The translations under genes and the position numbers were made by a program. Shown here piece by piece: positions 1 to 8,248 of a stretch of 64,000 bases of DNA; position 1 is the stretch's first letter, and each line of letters opens with the position of its first letter. The notes beneath the pieces were generated by a model. The model made no database searches, was not told the origin of the DNA, and saw only the letters and a list, made by a program, of their open reading frames with translations. The DNA comes from G963701675 sp963701675 (lineage in GTDB: Bacteria > Planctomycetota > Planctomycetia > Gemmatales > Gemmataceae). The stretch lies in assembly GCA_963701675.1 (NCBI GenBank), contig OY969623.1, positions 434,001 to 498,000 of the forward strand, written 5' to 3'.

Positions 1-136
1 GGCCTGAAGCCGATCGCCACCCACGTGCAGCACGAGTGGGGCCATCGGTGACAAAAACGATGAGTCAACGCGCCCATGAGCGACAATCAGGAACCACGAG
101 CGGCGAATCGGGCCTGAGAAGCGCTATACGCGGATG

Positions 137-1798
137 TCAGTTGAGCAGCGGAATCGTGTCGATGTCGAGGCCAAACGTTGCCCTGAACGACGACTTGAGG
201 TTGGCCACTTCGGTATCAGAGATCATCGGCTTCCAGTCAAACCGAAAGAGGAACGCGTTTGTCGGGCTCTCATTCCAGTGCGATATCCACTGCCGGAACA
301 GGTCAACCGTGGCTTGGTTCTGAAAGTAACGATCTGCAATGTTCTTGGCCTGCGGTGTGGTGAGCCCATGAATCGCTACAGTATCGACGCCTGACAGTTC
401 GGACGTTGCATGAAACGGCGGCGAAGTGAGATCAAGCAGGTCCTTGATAGCCGCGATTTCTGACGAGTCATCGGGCTTGTCGCTAGTCAAATAAATTCCC
501 GGCCAACAGAAGAAGTGCGGGCAACCAGCCTTCAACTCTGAAAAAATCATGTGCTCCGACAAAATGAATTTGGCCGGAACGTCGAGCGAGCCAAACTCTC
601 CCTTCCAACGTTCGTTCAGTAGTTTCTCGCCGAGTGAGGCGTGTAGGTACCTCTCGTGGGCGTTCTTCGCTACCTCATCGGGTGGAAGCCAACCGAAAGG
701 CTCGACAAGCATTGCGATGCCTTTCTGGTAATTCCCCAAAGAGAGAGTCGCAAGCGTTTTCAACAGATCCTGCTTTTGGTCCCGGGCGACGACGCACAGC
801 CGGGCGAAGCGCAGTCCGGGATGATTATCCCGGACCAAATCAAGCGTCTCTGGAATCTCAAGTGGGTAGCCGGCGGAAGGATTGATTGCGATGTCGCAGA
901 GCAAAAGAAAGAGATTAATCTCAGGCGACTGAATGTGTTCTGGCGGAGGCGATTCAATGGTTTTCAGGAAGTAGTCAAGGCACTTGGAATACACGCCATC
1001 AAGAAGTCTCATTTGCCGGAACTCTGCCAACGGGTGCGACTCAACGGCACGATCGTGATACTGAAGCTCCGAAAGTCGGGCCTGCCCTTCAAAAAGATCC
1101 TTGGCCCCAAACGGCAACAGCGCCAGCTCATTCGGCTCAAATAACAGGCGCTGCTCCTTGTGGCTTTTCTCATAGAGATCCATCCACGCGTCAGTGCTGG
1201 GGAACACACTTCCACCCAGGTCAACCACTTGGCTGAGATACCAAGTCACGCCCGCATGGTGCATCGCAATCGAGTGGCCGATCGACTCGTATAAGAATGA
1301 ATCGTTCTTCACCTTCGCAAATGCCTGGGCAGGGTTGATCAGGAAGGCGTTGCCCAACTCGGCCTCGCGCCAGCGCACAGCAGCACGCCAGGCTGGGTGG
1401 TCTTCTTGGGACGGCCGGTATCGCCTGGACTGGAGCGCGCCCAACAACGGTTTCGGCGCATCTTTACCCAAATCACTCATGTATTTGATGCATGTGGCCG
1501 CTTGGGCTGCGGTCGTCAATCCGGATAGTAGACCTGTCGTGCTCCCAATGTGCTGCCACCAGTGGATTGTTTCGTGAAGCGACGTCGCATAGGCCCGGAC
1601 GACGTTCGAGCCTCCCGCCTCGAAGCCGACTGAGGGCAAAGCACCTCTCTGAGTGTCGAGATGCACTCCAGTAGTAGGGTCTAAAAGCACAAGACTCAAT
1701 AGCGGGTCAAACCTTCCGGCCCGAGATGCTCTACCGGAATTGCTAGGCATGTTCGAGTTGTAGGCAGGCTGGCGAAGTTGGCTGTAGTAATCGATCAT
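137..1798 (-). CDS. HExxH-containing protein (possible zinc peptidase)
   Basis: A 553-residue protein that I cannot place in a named family. Around residues 73-83 it reads SLHETIHWWQH; H75-E76-x-x-H79 matches the HExxH zinc-peptidase signature in a plausible helix with aromatic neighbours. I could not identify the third zinc ligand, so catalysis is inference from the motif only. No signal peptide or membrane segment is visible, suggesting a cytoplasmic protein. Its ATG overlaps the stop codon of the preceding gene (ATGA), so it is translationally coupled and is the last gene of a minus-strand operon that includes a trypsin-like protease. It may be an effector or processing component of that operon. 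Confidence 0.8.
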   Translation of the reverse strand: MIDYYSQLRQPAYNSNMPSNSGRASRAGRFDPLLSLVLLDPTTGVHLDTQRGALPSVGFEAGGSNVVRAYATSLHETIHWWQHIGSTTGLLSGLTTAAQAATCIKYMSDLGKDAPKPLLGALQSRRYRPSQEDHPAWRAAVRWREAELGNAFLINPAQAFAKVKNDSFLYESIGHSIAMHHAGVTWYLSQVVDLGGSVFPSTDAWMDLYEKSHKEQRLLFEPNELALLPFGAKDLFEGQARLSELQYHDRAVESHPLAEFRQMRLLDGVYSKCLDYFLKTIESPPPEHIQSPEINLFLLLCDIAINPSAGYPLEIPETLDLVRDNHPGLRFARLCVVARDQKQDLLKTLATLSLGNYQKGIAMLVEPFGWLPPDEVAKNAHERYLHASLGEKLLNERWKGEFGSLDVPAKFILSEHMIFSELKAGCPHFFCWPGIYLTSDKPDDSSEIAAIKDLLDLTSPPFHATSELSGVDTVAIHGLTTPQAKNIADRYFQNQATVDLFRQWISHWNESPTNAFLFRFDWKPMISDTEVANLKSSFRATFGLDIDTIPLLN

Positions 1799-2238
1799 GA
1801 TTTGGGCTTTTCAACGGTCACGGCCATTTCAAGCGCCTTCACGAGTCCGTCTTTGTTGTCCGCGGGGAGTTCGGTTTTCTCGCCTGCGTTCGCGAGCACT
1901 GTTACGAGGAGTGGTTTCCCGGCGTTCTTGGCCTCCGAACAGAGCCGCCAGATCTGAATACCCAATTGAGCGGTCGAAACCACGAGCCCGGTGATAGCAA
2001 CGGCGACGGCAGCGTCGGAGTGCAAGGGTTGCTGGTCCGCGGGCTTGAAGCCGCTCTTGTTGTCATATAACCGTTCGTAGACTGTCGTTTCGTCGATATC
2101 ACCATCGAAGAGCAAAGTGACGCATTGAGCCATCTTGAACTCCGTTGCAGGAATCGAATACACGATCATGTGAGGCGGGCGAGCCGCACTACATGACGCA
2201 GTCCGATCCGCCGACATGACCAGCAGGCCGCTCTCCAT
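1795..2238 (-). CDS. small protein resembling an effector-associated component
   Basis: Up to 147 residues; the true start may be the internal ATG at 2169, since the first 23 residues look unstructured. A strand-like segment (CVTLLFDGD) is followed by a hydrophobic, alanine/valine-rich helix (about residues 75-100) and a second strand (LLVTVLAN). This order loosely resembles the EACC1 effector-associated domain known from NTP-dependent conflict systems, which often occurs beside trypsin-like proteases. The resemblance is from memory and weak. It sits between a trypsin-like gene and an HExxH protein, overlapping the latter by four bases. The hydrophobic stretch could instead be a membrane segment. 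Confidence 0.65.
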   Translation of the reverse strand: MESGLLVMSADRTASCSAARPPHMIVYSIPATEFKMAQCVTLLFDGDIDETTVYERLYDNKSGFKPADQQPLHSDAAVAVAITGLVVSTAQLGIQIWRLCSEAKNAGKPLLVTVLANAGEKTELPADNKDGLVKALEMAVTVEKPKS

Positions 2239-2277
2239 CAGCGGCCAAAGAAGTTTTCAATCGACTCGGAGGTGAAA

Positions 2278-3546
2278 TCAAGGCTTTGAGACCACTCGCT
2301 GACGTACATTTGCTGTCAGGACCCAGAATTCATTTCCCTTCTGATTACCTTCGAGCACTCGAATCTTGGTGTAGAGTAAATCGGCGGCGTTCCGAATGGT
2401 GTTATCTAAGCGAGCCGGTAACGCAGGCATCTCGGGCTTCTCCACTTTGACTTTTGCCTTCGCGGGTTGTCCCGCCGTCTCGGCGGTGCTTACGACGGCG
2501 ACCCTAGTGCCGCTTGGTAAATAAATCTGTACCCGGTTGAGTTCGTCAAGAGCTTTGAAGGGATCTAGTTTGCTCAATTCCGCTTCGTTATTATTTGTAA
2601 TGTCCCCCATGATTTTGATAATGGACCGTGTCCTACTGGTGAGCTCGTCGCCCGGCCGGTTTCGTATTGCAATAACTGGTTCCTTAGCGTCATTTTCGAG
2701 AACGGTGGACACGACATAGTGGCCGCTTTTTGCCGCTGCGCGTGCTTTCTCATCCAGAAGAAGAAAACCGACTTTTCCGTCCGGGGGTAGCCGACCTAGT
2801 CTGTCAATCTGAGCTCTCAAAGCATCGGAGTCGACCGCGGTCAGCTGAATATCTTGAAAGGGCACGGCCCAACCATGACCGACGGTTCCGTCGCGAAGTC
2901 CGCCGCATCCTATTCCAACAACGACTGCATCACCATCGACCAACGGGGCACCAGAGTGTCCCGGCAAGAAATGGCCCTGTAAGCTCAACATTCGAGTGGC
3001 GGTATCTGGACTGCCGCGGGGGGCCAACTCCGCGCGGACGTCAGGATCAATGATTTCCGTAAGTCGTGCGAGGGCCGGTTTGCGAAGCTTCAGTGTAGTA
3101 TCCGCAGGCCTTAGATCAATGCCGACTGGATACCCAATTACTCGCAGCTCTTCGGCTGGTCTTAGTTCGTCTGCGGACCGCTTGCCTTGCGCTAAACCGC
3201 CGCGCGGCAACGTGAAGGTGGAGTCGGTCGGCTCTAAATAGGCAACGTCCCGTTTGACGTCCGCGCTGACCAATCGTAACTCAAACCGGCCAACCTTAGT
3301 AACGGGCGAGATGGCGACAATTTTCCTCTTCCCGGCCACACCGTGCAAAGCGGTGTATATGCCAACTTCCTCCTTCATCTTAAACCCGGTGAATTCAACT
3401 TTGACCGGCTCGCCGTTTAAATCCACGGTGCTCTCGATTCGATAAACATGCATTTCGTCGGGCAGAGAAGCTGGAGGCGGAGTTTCAGCCCTCGACACGG
3501 AAAATGTGATGAGGGCCACGACGAGTATCACGGTGCGTGTCGCCAC
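2278..3546 (-). CDS. trypsin-like serine protease, exported (module copy 1)
   Basis: A 422-residue protein starting at GTG, with an AGAGAGG Shine-Dalgarno-like sequence upstream. Residues 1-20 form a signal peptide ending in SRA. The chymotrypsin-fold triad is readable: H68 in LHGVAG, D100 in KRDVAYLEP and S198 in LPGHSGAPLVDG. A C-terminal region of about 200 residues follows the protease domain and has no family I recognise. The start lies 19 bases inside the preceding membrane-protein gene. A clear paralogue with the same upstream partner and the same 19-base overlap lies at 54063-55323. The protease is inferred to act outside the cytoplasm, with unknown substrate. Confidence 0.9.
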   Translation of the reverse strand: MATRTVILVVALITFSVSRAETPPPASLPDEMHVYRIESTVDLNGEPVKVEFTGFKMKEEVGIYTALHGVAGKRKIVAISPVTKVGRFELRLVSADVKRDVAYLEPTDSTFTLPRGGLAQGKRSADELRPAEELRVIGYPVGIDLRPADTTLKLRKPALARLTEIIDPDVRAELAPRGSPDTATRMLSLQGHFLPGHSGAPLVDGDAVVVGIGCGGLRDGTVGHGWAVPFQDIQLTAVDSDALRAQIDRLGRLPPDGKVGFLLLDEKARAAAKSGHYVVSTVLENDAKEPVIAIRNRPGDELTSRTRSIIKIMGDITNNNEAELSKLDPFKALDELNRVQIYLPSGTRVAVVSTAETAGQPAKAKVKVEKPEMPALPARLDNTIRNAADLLYTKIRVLEGNQKGNEFWVLTANVRQRVVSKP

Positions 3547-3974
3547 AAGATTACCTCTCTTACGATTTTTAGCAAAGTGTCCGGTTCATCATGAAAAACG
3601 TGTGCTAATCTGCGAATCTGTTCATTTTCGCACTGCGATGCGATCTGAACTACGTCTGCTGTAGCAGCTCCGGAAAGCCGTTTTTGGTCGCCTGCCGAAA
3701 GGTTCTCGAACAAACTGCCAGGCGTGGGAGCTTTATTACCCGGATGAACCGGGCGTGTTCGGTCCCAAACTAGAAACACCGAAACCAATAGCGACATCAC
3801 CAGGCTTGCGGAAAGGATCGCCTGAGTTGAAACGAACTTTGGTCGTTTTGTTGACGCTGCAGGCCCCCGGGCCACCCCCCTCTCAACACGCGAGTCTTCG
3901 GGCTCAGCTTCGGCGCATTCAGTGAATGTGCCAATGATCCGAACACCCTCATTTCGACTTGATTTCTCCTCCAT
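3528..3974 (-). CDS. single-pass membrane protein paired with trypsin (copy 1)
   Basis: A 148-residue protein with a charged N-terminal half, one transmembrane helix (about residues 52-70, ending FLVWDRT) and a soluble C-terminal domain containing FENLSAGDQKRLSG, DVVQIASQCE and a TLLKIVREV helix. The C-terminal domain is nearly the same as the end of the 288-residue protein at 53215-54081, which also directly precedes a trypsin-like gene. It may anchor or regulate the protease. No named family is recognised. Confidence 0.85.
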   Translation of the reverse strand: MEEKSSRNEGVRIIGTFTECAEAEPEDSRVERGVARGPAASTKRPKFVSTQAILSASLVMSLLVSVFLVWDRTRPVHPGNKAPTPGSLFENLSAGDQKRLSGAATADVVQIASQCENEQIRRLAHVFHDEPDTLLKIVREVILWRHAP

Positions 3975-3980
3975 GGCGCC

Positions 3981-4445
3981 TCACCGAAGTAGGAGGGGAG
4001 ATTCTGCCAACACAATTGAATTGTACCAGAACTGGACCGAGTACATGCCAGGCCGCGGAAATCGACACCCTTTGATATTGAAAATCAAGCCAACCACGTC
4101 GGCTGGAGATACTCCAGTTTGCTGGAAAGTAACCTGCCGTTCCCTCCCGGCAAAAACCTCTTCCCGCCTTGTACCTTCCATATCATTCTCGACGGATACC
4201 ACACGAATCTGACACCTTCCCTGGCCGCGACACTCCGTGAGAAGAACGTACACAGCGAACGCCTCGCGCGTGAGCGGAAAAGGTGGGTTTTCAACAGATC
4301 GGATGTTACTCATGAGGCATTCAACGTGCGTGCACCTAGGGTTATCAGTGTCAACACGCACTGCGTCGCACAGAAGCATGTGGCGGACAAGGGGGTTCAA
4401 GCGACGCTCGCTCCTTCGTTTTAGGTACACGAGATGGCAGTTCAT
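3981..4445 (-). CDS. conserved hypothetical protein, first gene of trypsin operon
   Basis: The reading frame is open to 4535, but the start is uncertain: ATGs at 4445 and 4379 are both plausible, and the later one begins the region that looks conserved (MLLCDAVRVDTDN). The C-terminal half has a beta-rich appearance with VTFQQTGVSPADVVGLIF and GCRFPRPGMYSVQFWYN, typical of small uncharacterised beta-sandwich proteins that usually run to about 130-140 residues. It ends six bases before the membrane-protein gene and probably heads that operon. No function is proposed. Confidence 0.65.
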   Translation of the reverse strand: MNCHLVYLKRRSERRLNPLVRHMLLCDAVRVDTDNPRCTHVECLMSNIRSVENPPFPLTREAFAVYVLLTECRGQGRCQIRVVSVENDMEGTRREEVFAGRERQVTFQQTGVSPADVVGLIFNIKGCRFPRPGMYSVQFWYNSIVLAESPLLLR

Positions 4446-4645
4446 TATTTCGTATGGCGTTTCGGATTGCAACTCGCGGGAGTTCATGAGGCTTTTGATT
4501 TTGGGGACAAATTGGGGACAGAGTTGGCCATCCAACGGCCACGCGCGTACAACTCAAATGAAATGCAGCGATCGTCCCAACTGGTTGTTGGGACATAGCT
4601 AGCAACGCAAACACGACGCAAGTTCGATGCTATCTTAATGTGCCG

Positions 4646-4706
4646 TTTTCAGGTTCAGGACCTGGTACCCGTTAAGGGTGTGGAGGTTCGAGTCCTCTCT
4701 TCGGCA
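4646..4706 (+). other. 3' fragment of tRNA-Leu(CAG): integration (att) site
   Basis: The stretch folds as the 3' part of a leucine tRNA: an anticodon stem-loop with loop TTCAGGA (anticodon CAG) closed by TCAGG/CCTGG, a variable arm CCC-GTTAA-GGG, a T arm with loop TTCGAGT, and the acceptor half CTTCGGC followed by discriminator A. The matching 5' acceptor GCCGAAG and the D arm are absent upstream, so this is not a functional tRNA. A tyrosine integrase starts 125 bases downstream. This is what a tRNA-targeting element leaves as an att duplication. Because the intact tRNA is not on the left, it may be a junction between two tandem elements. Confidence 0.8.
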
Positions 4707-4830
4707 CTCCTTTAAGAATAGTCACTTACGTGCAACGCCGCCAACGAACGCTTGGCGGTTCAACACCCGTCTGGTAACATTCTGGTAACGGCATTGCGGT
4801 GACGTTGACGACACGCAGGGAGGCCCATTC

Positions 4831-6054
4831 ATGGCCGCACTGCAAGAGCGAAACGGCAGTTACCGGATTTTGTTCCGCCACCACGGCAAGCAATTCACCT
4901 TCACCTTAGGCAAGGTCTCGCCAGACGAGGCCGAGGCGAAGGCGAAGCAAGTCGATTACTTGTTGCTTCGTATCAAGCAGCGGCTCATCAATGTCCCGCC
5001 GAACGCCGACATCGTCGGCTTCCTGGCCCATGACGGCCACATCCCGCAAGCCGCCGATGGCGAGCCCGTGCAACGCAACCCGGTCACGCTTGGTGGAATG
5101 GCGGATCGGTATCTTGCCACCCACGCCAATGGCACCATCGAACAAAATTCTCTCGATACGTGCCGGCTGCATCTGTCGCACTTCCGCCGCCGCCTCGGTG
5201 AAGCATTCCCGCTGCAAGAACTTTCGCCGGCAACGCTCCAGGACTACGTCAACACGCGGGCCAAGGACAAGGTAAGGCCGGTCACGGTCAAGAAGGAGAT
5301 CGCGACCCTTCGTGCCGCGTGGAATTGGGGTCAGCCGATGAAGCTCACGGCCGGCCAGTTTCCCGGTAAGTGGCTTCGCTATCCGAAAGAGACCGAGAAG
5401 CCGCCGTTTCAGACGTGGGAGGAAATCGAATCGCAAGTCGCAGCGGGCGCCAACGCCTCGCTTTGGGATTGCCTGTATCTGAAGTTGCCGGAAATCTCCG
5501 AGTTGATGAAATTTGTCCGCGAGCATGCACATCATCCGTGGCTCTACCCGCTCTTTTGCTTCGCCGCCCACACCGGAGCCCGCCGCTCTGAAATGCTCCG
5601 AACGCTGAAGAGGGATGTGGATTTTGGGAGCGGAACCGTCTTGATCCGCGAGAAGAAACGTCAGAAAGGCAAAGTCACCAGCAGGCGCGTGCCGCTCTCC
5701 GCCCTGCTCGCGAAAGCGTTGAAAGACTGGCTTGCCGTCCATCCCGGCGGCGACCACTTATTCGCTCACCGCAAGCACGTGATAAGAAGCAGGACGAAAC
5801 GGGCCGCGGCCACGCCGATCACGAAAGACGAAGCCCACGATCACTTGAAACGGGTGCTTGCGGGATCGAATTGGAAAGTGCTTCGCGGCTACCATGCTTT
5901 GCGTCATAGTTTCATTTCAGCATTGGCGAGCCGCGGTGTGGATCAGCGGATCATCGATGATTTTGTCGGGCATCAAACCGACGAGCAAAGGCGGCGATAC
6001 CGCCACTTGTATCCATCAACCAAACAGAACGCCATCAAATCGGTTTTCGGATAG
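4831..6054 (+). CDS. tyrosine recombinase / integrase
   Basis: A 407-residue phage-type integrase. The N-terminal region (1-55) resembles an Arm-type DNA-binding domain; a core-binding domain spans about 85-170; the catalytic domain carries R251 (HTGARRSE), H355-x-x-R358 (YHALRHS), H381 (GHQTDEQ) and the nucleophile Y390 (RRRYRHLYP). It would recombine the element at the tRNA-Leu att site just upstream. Its 3' end overlaps the convergent excisionase-like gene by 20 bases, a typical int/xis arrangement. The start ATG follows an AGGGAGG motif. All catalytic residues are present, so it is probably active. Confidence 0.95.
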   Translation: MAALQERNGSYRILFRHHGKQFTFTLGKVSPDEAEAKAKQVDYLLLRIKQRLINVPPNADIVGFLAHDGHIPQAADGEPVQRNPVTLGGMADRYLATHANGTIEQNSLDTCRLHLSHFRRRLGEAFPLQELSPATLQDYVNTRAKDKVRPVTVKKEIATLRAAWNWGQPMKLTAGQFPGKWLRYPKETEKPPFQTWEEIESQVAAGANASLWDCLYLKLPEISELMKFVREHAHHPWLYPLFCFAAHTGARRSEMLRTLKRDVDFGSGTVLIREKKRQKGKVTSRRVPLSALLAKALKDWLAVHPGGDHLFAHRKHVIRSRTKRAAATPITKDEAHDHLKRVLAGSNWKVLRGYHALRHSFISALASRGVDQRIIDDFVGHQTDEQRRRYRHLYPSTKQNAIKSVFG

Positions 6055-6310
6055 GGAGCAATCCTTCGCGTTGAAAGCGAAGGAGTTCTTGATGCGAGAT
6101 CACCCATTGCGTGAACGCCCCCCGGCCGGACTTCCGCTTCTCCGCGCGCACCCGCCCTAACCGGGCCCACTCTCGGCATGTGAAGTCCGCTTTGCCCACA
6201 AGCCTCGCGAATTCATCGGTCGTATAGTATTCTTTCGCGGTCTGCCGCTCGACCAAAATCGTAAGCAACGATTCGAGCCGGTCCAACCGCTCCATGAGTT
6301 CGGCGCTCAT
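6035..6310 (-). CDS. excisionase-like helix-turn-helix protein
   Basis: A 91-residue protein with a coiled N-terminal helix (LMERLDRLESLLTILVERQ) followed by a winged-helix MerR/Xis-like segment (YYTTDEFARLVGKADFTCREWARLGRV) and a basic RAEKRKSGRG stretch. The ATG at 6310 overlaps the stop of the upstream gene. It lies convergent to, and overlaps, the integrase gene, which fits a recombination directionality factor for this element. Function is inferred from the DNA-binding motif and position. Confidence 0.8.
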   Translation of the reverse strand: MSAELMERLDRLESLLTILVERQTAKEYYTTDEFARLVGKADFTCREWARLGRVRAEKRKSGRGAFTQWVISHQELLRFQREGLLPIRKPI

Positions 6311-6546
6311 TTCTCTTGCTCCACGTGTTCGTCTTGGTGCCGCCGTGCAAAGAATCTTCGGACAAGCCTTATTCCGACCACTGTGTACCGCTGGCGTCGG
6401 AGCCTTGCCGCCTCCTTTTCTTTGCGTTCCTGCTCGCGAAGCTGAATGTAAAGCTCTGGTCTTTTGACCATGAGCCAAGTCCGGTGCACGACGTTGGCAA
6501 TCACGCCAACTAAGATCAAGGCGAATAGTAGCGAACAGAAATCCAC
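6307..6546 (-). CDS. small single-pass membrane protein
   Basis: A 79-residue protein starting at GTG, seven bases after an AGGAG ribosome binding site. Residues 1-20 are a transmembrane helix (FCSLLFALILVGVIANVV), followed by a strongly basic and acidic cytoplasmic tail with a coiled-coil-like EQERKEKEAARLRRQR segment. It overlaps the excisionase-like gene by four bases, so both belong to the element's minus-strand operon. No family is recognised. Confidence 0.7.
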   Translation of the reverse strand: MDFCSLLFALILVGVIANVVHRTWLMVKRPELYIQLREQERKEKEAARLRRQRYTVVGIRLVRRFFARRHQDEHVEQEK

Positions 6547-6625
6547 GACTGTCTCCTCGCAAGTGAGCGAACGACTGTCTCTTACTTCCCAATCTCTCTA
6601 CGGTGCTTGACTTCGCTCATGATTT

Positions 6626-7483
6626 CTACTTTCCCATCCCCTTGTCGCGCGGTGTTCTTTTCGCGGCTTGCTTCGCACGCTGCCGTGCCTCTTCAAGAGG
6701 TTGATCGTTGCCGATTTCGGTATGGCCGTTCCACTCGCAATCGATCCTTTTTCCGTCTCTGGCGTAGAGAACGTCGCACACCGCAAGTGTCGTTTCATAT
6801 TCACGTGAGTAGATCAATTGCCCGGTGAATTTCACTATTCCAGCGTTTTCTAACGCCCTAAGTCCTTCTTTACCGCCGCAGACCAGCGTCTGATTAGGCT
6901 TGAGCGGCACTCTTGGAAGGTGAACCGCAAGTCCCCGTATCGCGCCGGTGTGAGGATCGACTAAGGTAATGTCCGGTGCGTCCGGGAATTTGAAACTCCC
7001 ATCCTTTTGCTCGACCGCGTAGAGCGCGCCAATGACGGCCTTGTAGTCCTCCCCGTGGTAGCGAATGACCACGTCGCTGAGGTCCTTTGGCTTCGGTTTG
7101 ATTCCAAGCCGATGCCGCCGTTTTTTCTTTCTTGGTGGTCTTGGGGCACCGTTTGATTTCTGCTTGTCAGTTTGCGGCGCCTCGCCGACTTTCCGAGCGA
7201 CGAACATCATGTCATCCCACGGGGTCTTGAAGGTAATGTCCTTGTGCGGGTTAGACCGTGCCGCCCGCGCTAATTCCGTCAATTTCGGCCCGTTACCCAA
7301 TGCTTCTTCAAGCTGCTCCAAGGAAATCTCGCCTTGCCGCACTGGGTAATACAAGGCCTCGTAATGCTTCGGCGAAGAAATGCCAAAGTCCGTGATCCCC
7401 GGGGTGTTTGGATAGATGTCCAGCGTGATCGACTGGTACAGGTTTTTCGTCACCGGGCGAATAGTGCGCTGTTTTGCCATCAT
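6626..7483 (-). CDS. hypothetical protein of integrative element
   Basis: A 285-residue soluble protein without signal peptide. The middle (about 110-135) is a very basic linker (PPRKKKRRHRLG) separating an alpha/beta N-terminal part from a C-terminal beta-rich domain. Two adjacent ATGs follow an AAAGGA site; either could serve. It is part of the element operon between membrane proteins. The basic linker suggests nucleic-acid contact, but no family or motif supports a specific role. Confidence 0.75.
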   Translation of the reverse strand: MMAKQRTIRPVTKNLYQSITLDIYPNTPGITDFGISSPKHYEALYYPVRQGEISLEQLEEALGNGPKLTELARAARSNPHKDITFKTPWDDMMFVARKVGEAPQTDKQKSNGAPRPPRKKKRRHRLGIKPKPKDLSDVVIRYHGEDYKAVIGALYAVEQKDGSFKFPDAPDITLVDPHTGAIRGLAVHLPRVPLKPNQTLVCGGKEGLRALENAGIVKFTGQLIYSREYETTLAVCDVLYARDGKRIDCEWNGHTEIGNDQPLEEARQRAKQAAKRTPRDKGMGK

Positions 7484-7566
7484 CCATTCCTTTCAAGAAA
7501 CAGAGATTAGTGCCGCAAACAGGTCAGCCAGCCACTGCTAGTCAGGCACCACGCGGTTATTGCGGC

Positions 7567-8223
7567 TCACGCCGTGCGCCGGCGGCGCTGAATCAGGCCA
7601 ATCACGCACGCCGCAACCGCGCCGATAAGGAGCCAACCCTGCCACTGCACGCGCTTGGCTCGTTCAATGATGGGGCGCAGCCACGCCGGCTGAGCGCTTG
7701 TTCCATCTTCCTTTTCGAGCCGGTTGACGTGTGCGTACTTCTGTAGGTCCTTGAAACCGTGCACGAATTCCTCCGGCTCCTCGGTGAACGCCGCGAGCGC
7801 ATGGGCGTCCTCCAATTCCTTGTGGTGACCGGCAAGCCACGCCAGGCCCACCGAGCCGCAGCGCGTGGCGGCGTCAAGCGCCGCCCGCGGATCACGTATC
7901 GCCCCCAGCGCCCCGGATTCATGCAGCGAGAGCAAACTCTCGCCGATCTGCTCACTCGCGGCGGTGAGCAATGCCGTCACACCGAGGTCGCTGAATTCAC
8001 GGATGAACGGCCGCGACCGTTCGCCGAATCGCTCGATGGCCTTGTCGCGGCGGCCCAGACGTTTTTGAAAGTCCTGCTGCGCGTTTTGTCGCTCCTTCTG
8101 GCGCTGCAACTCTTCGCGCGCCCGGCGTTCCGCCTCGCTCTCGCCGCGCGACCGCCCGTATTAGGCGTCCGCCACGTTCGTCAGCACGAGAGCCGCGACC
8201 ATCACCGAACAAAGTTTTTTCAT
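7567..8223 (-). pseudogene. exported membrane protein with in-frame TAA after its signal peptide
   Basis: The ATG at 8223 follows a GAGGAG ribosome binding site and encodes a signal peptide (MKKLCSVMVAALVLTNVADA). Codon 21 is TAA (8161-8163), exactly at the expected cleavage point. The same frame then continues without a stop to 7567, through a charged coiled coil (EAERRAREELQRQKERQ), a helical domain and a C-terminal transmembrane helix (WLLIGAVAACVIGLI) followed by QRRRR. The codon after VADA would be CAA or similar in an intact gene. Restart at a downstream TTG (8109) would give a 180-residue protein lacking the export signal. It may be a recent nonsense mutation, a base error or recoding. 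Confidence 0.7.
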
Positions 8224-8248
8224 GGCTTCTACTCCTCGCTAGTAGCCT

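Noticed and set aside
4906..5757. 283-codon open frame on the minus strand
   Set aside because: It is antisense to the integrase, whose catalytic motifs are clear; long shadow frames are expected in GC-rich DNA.
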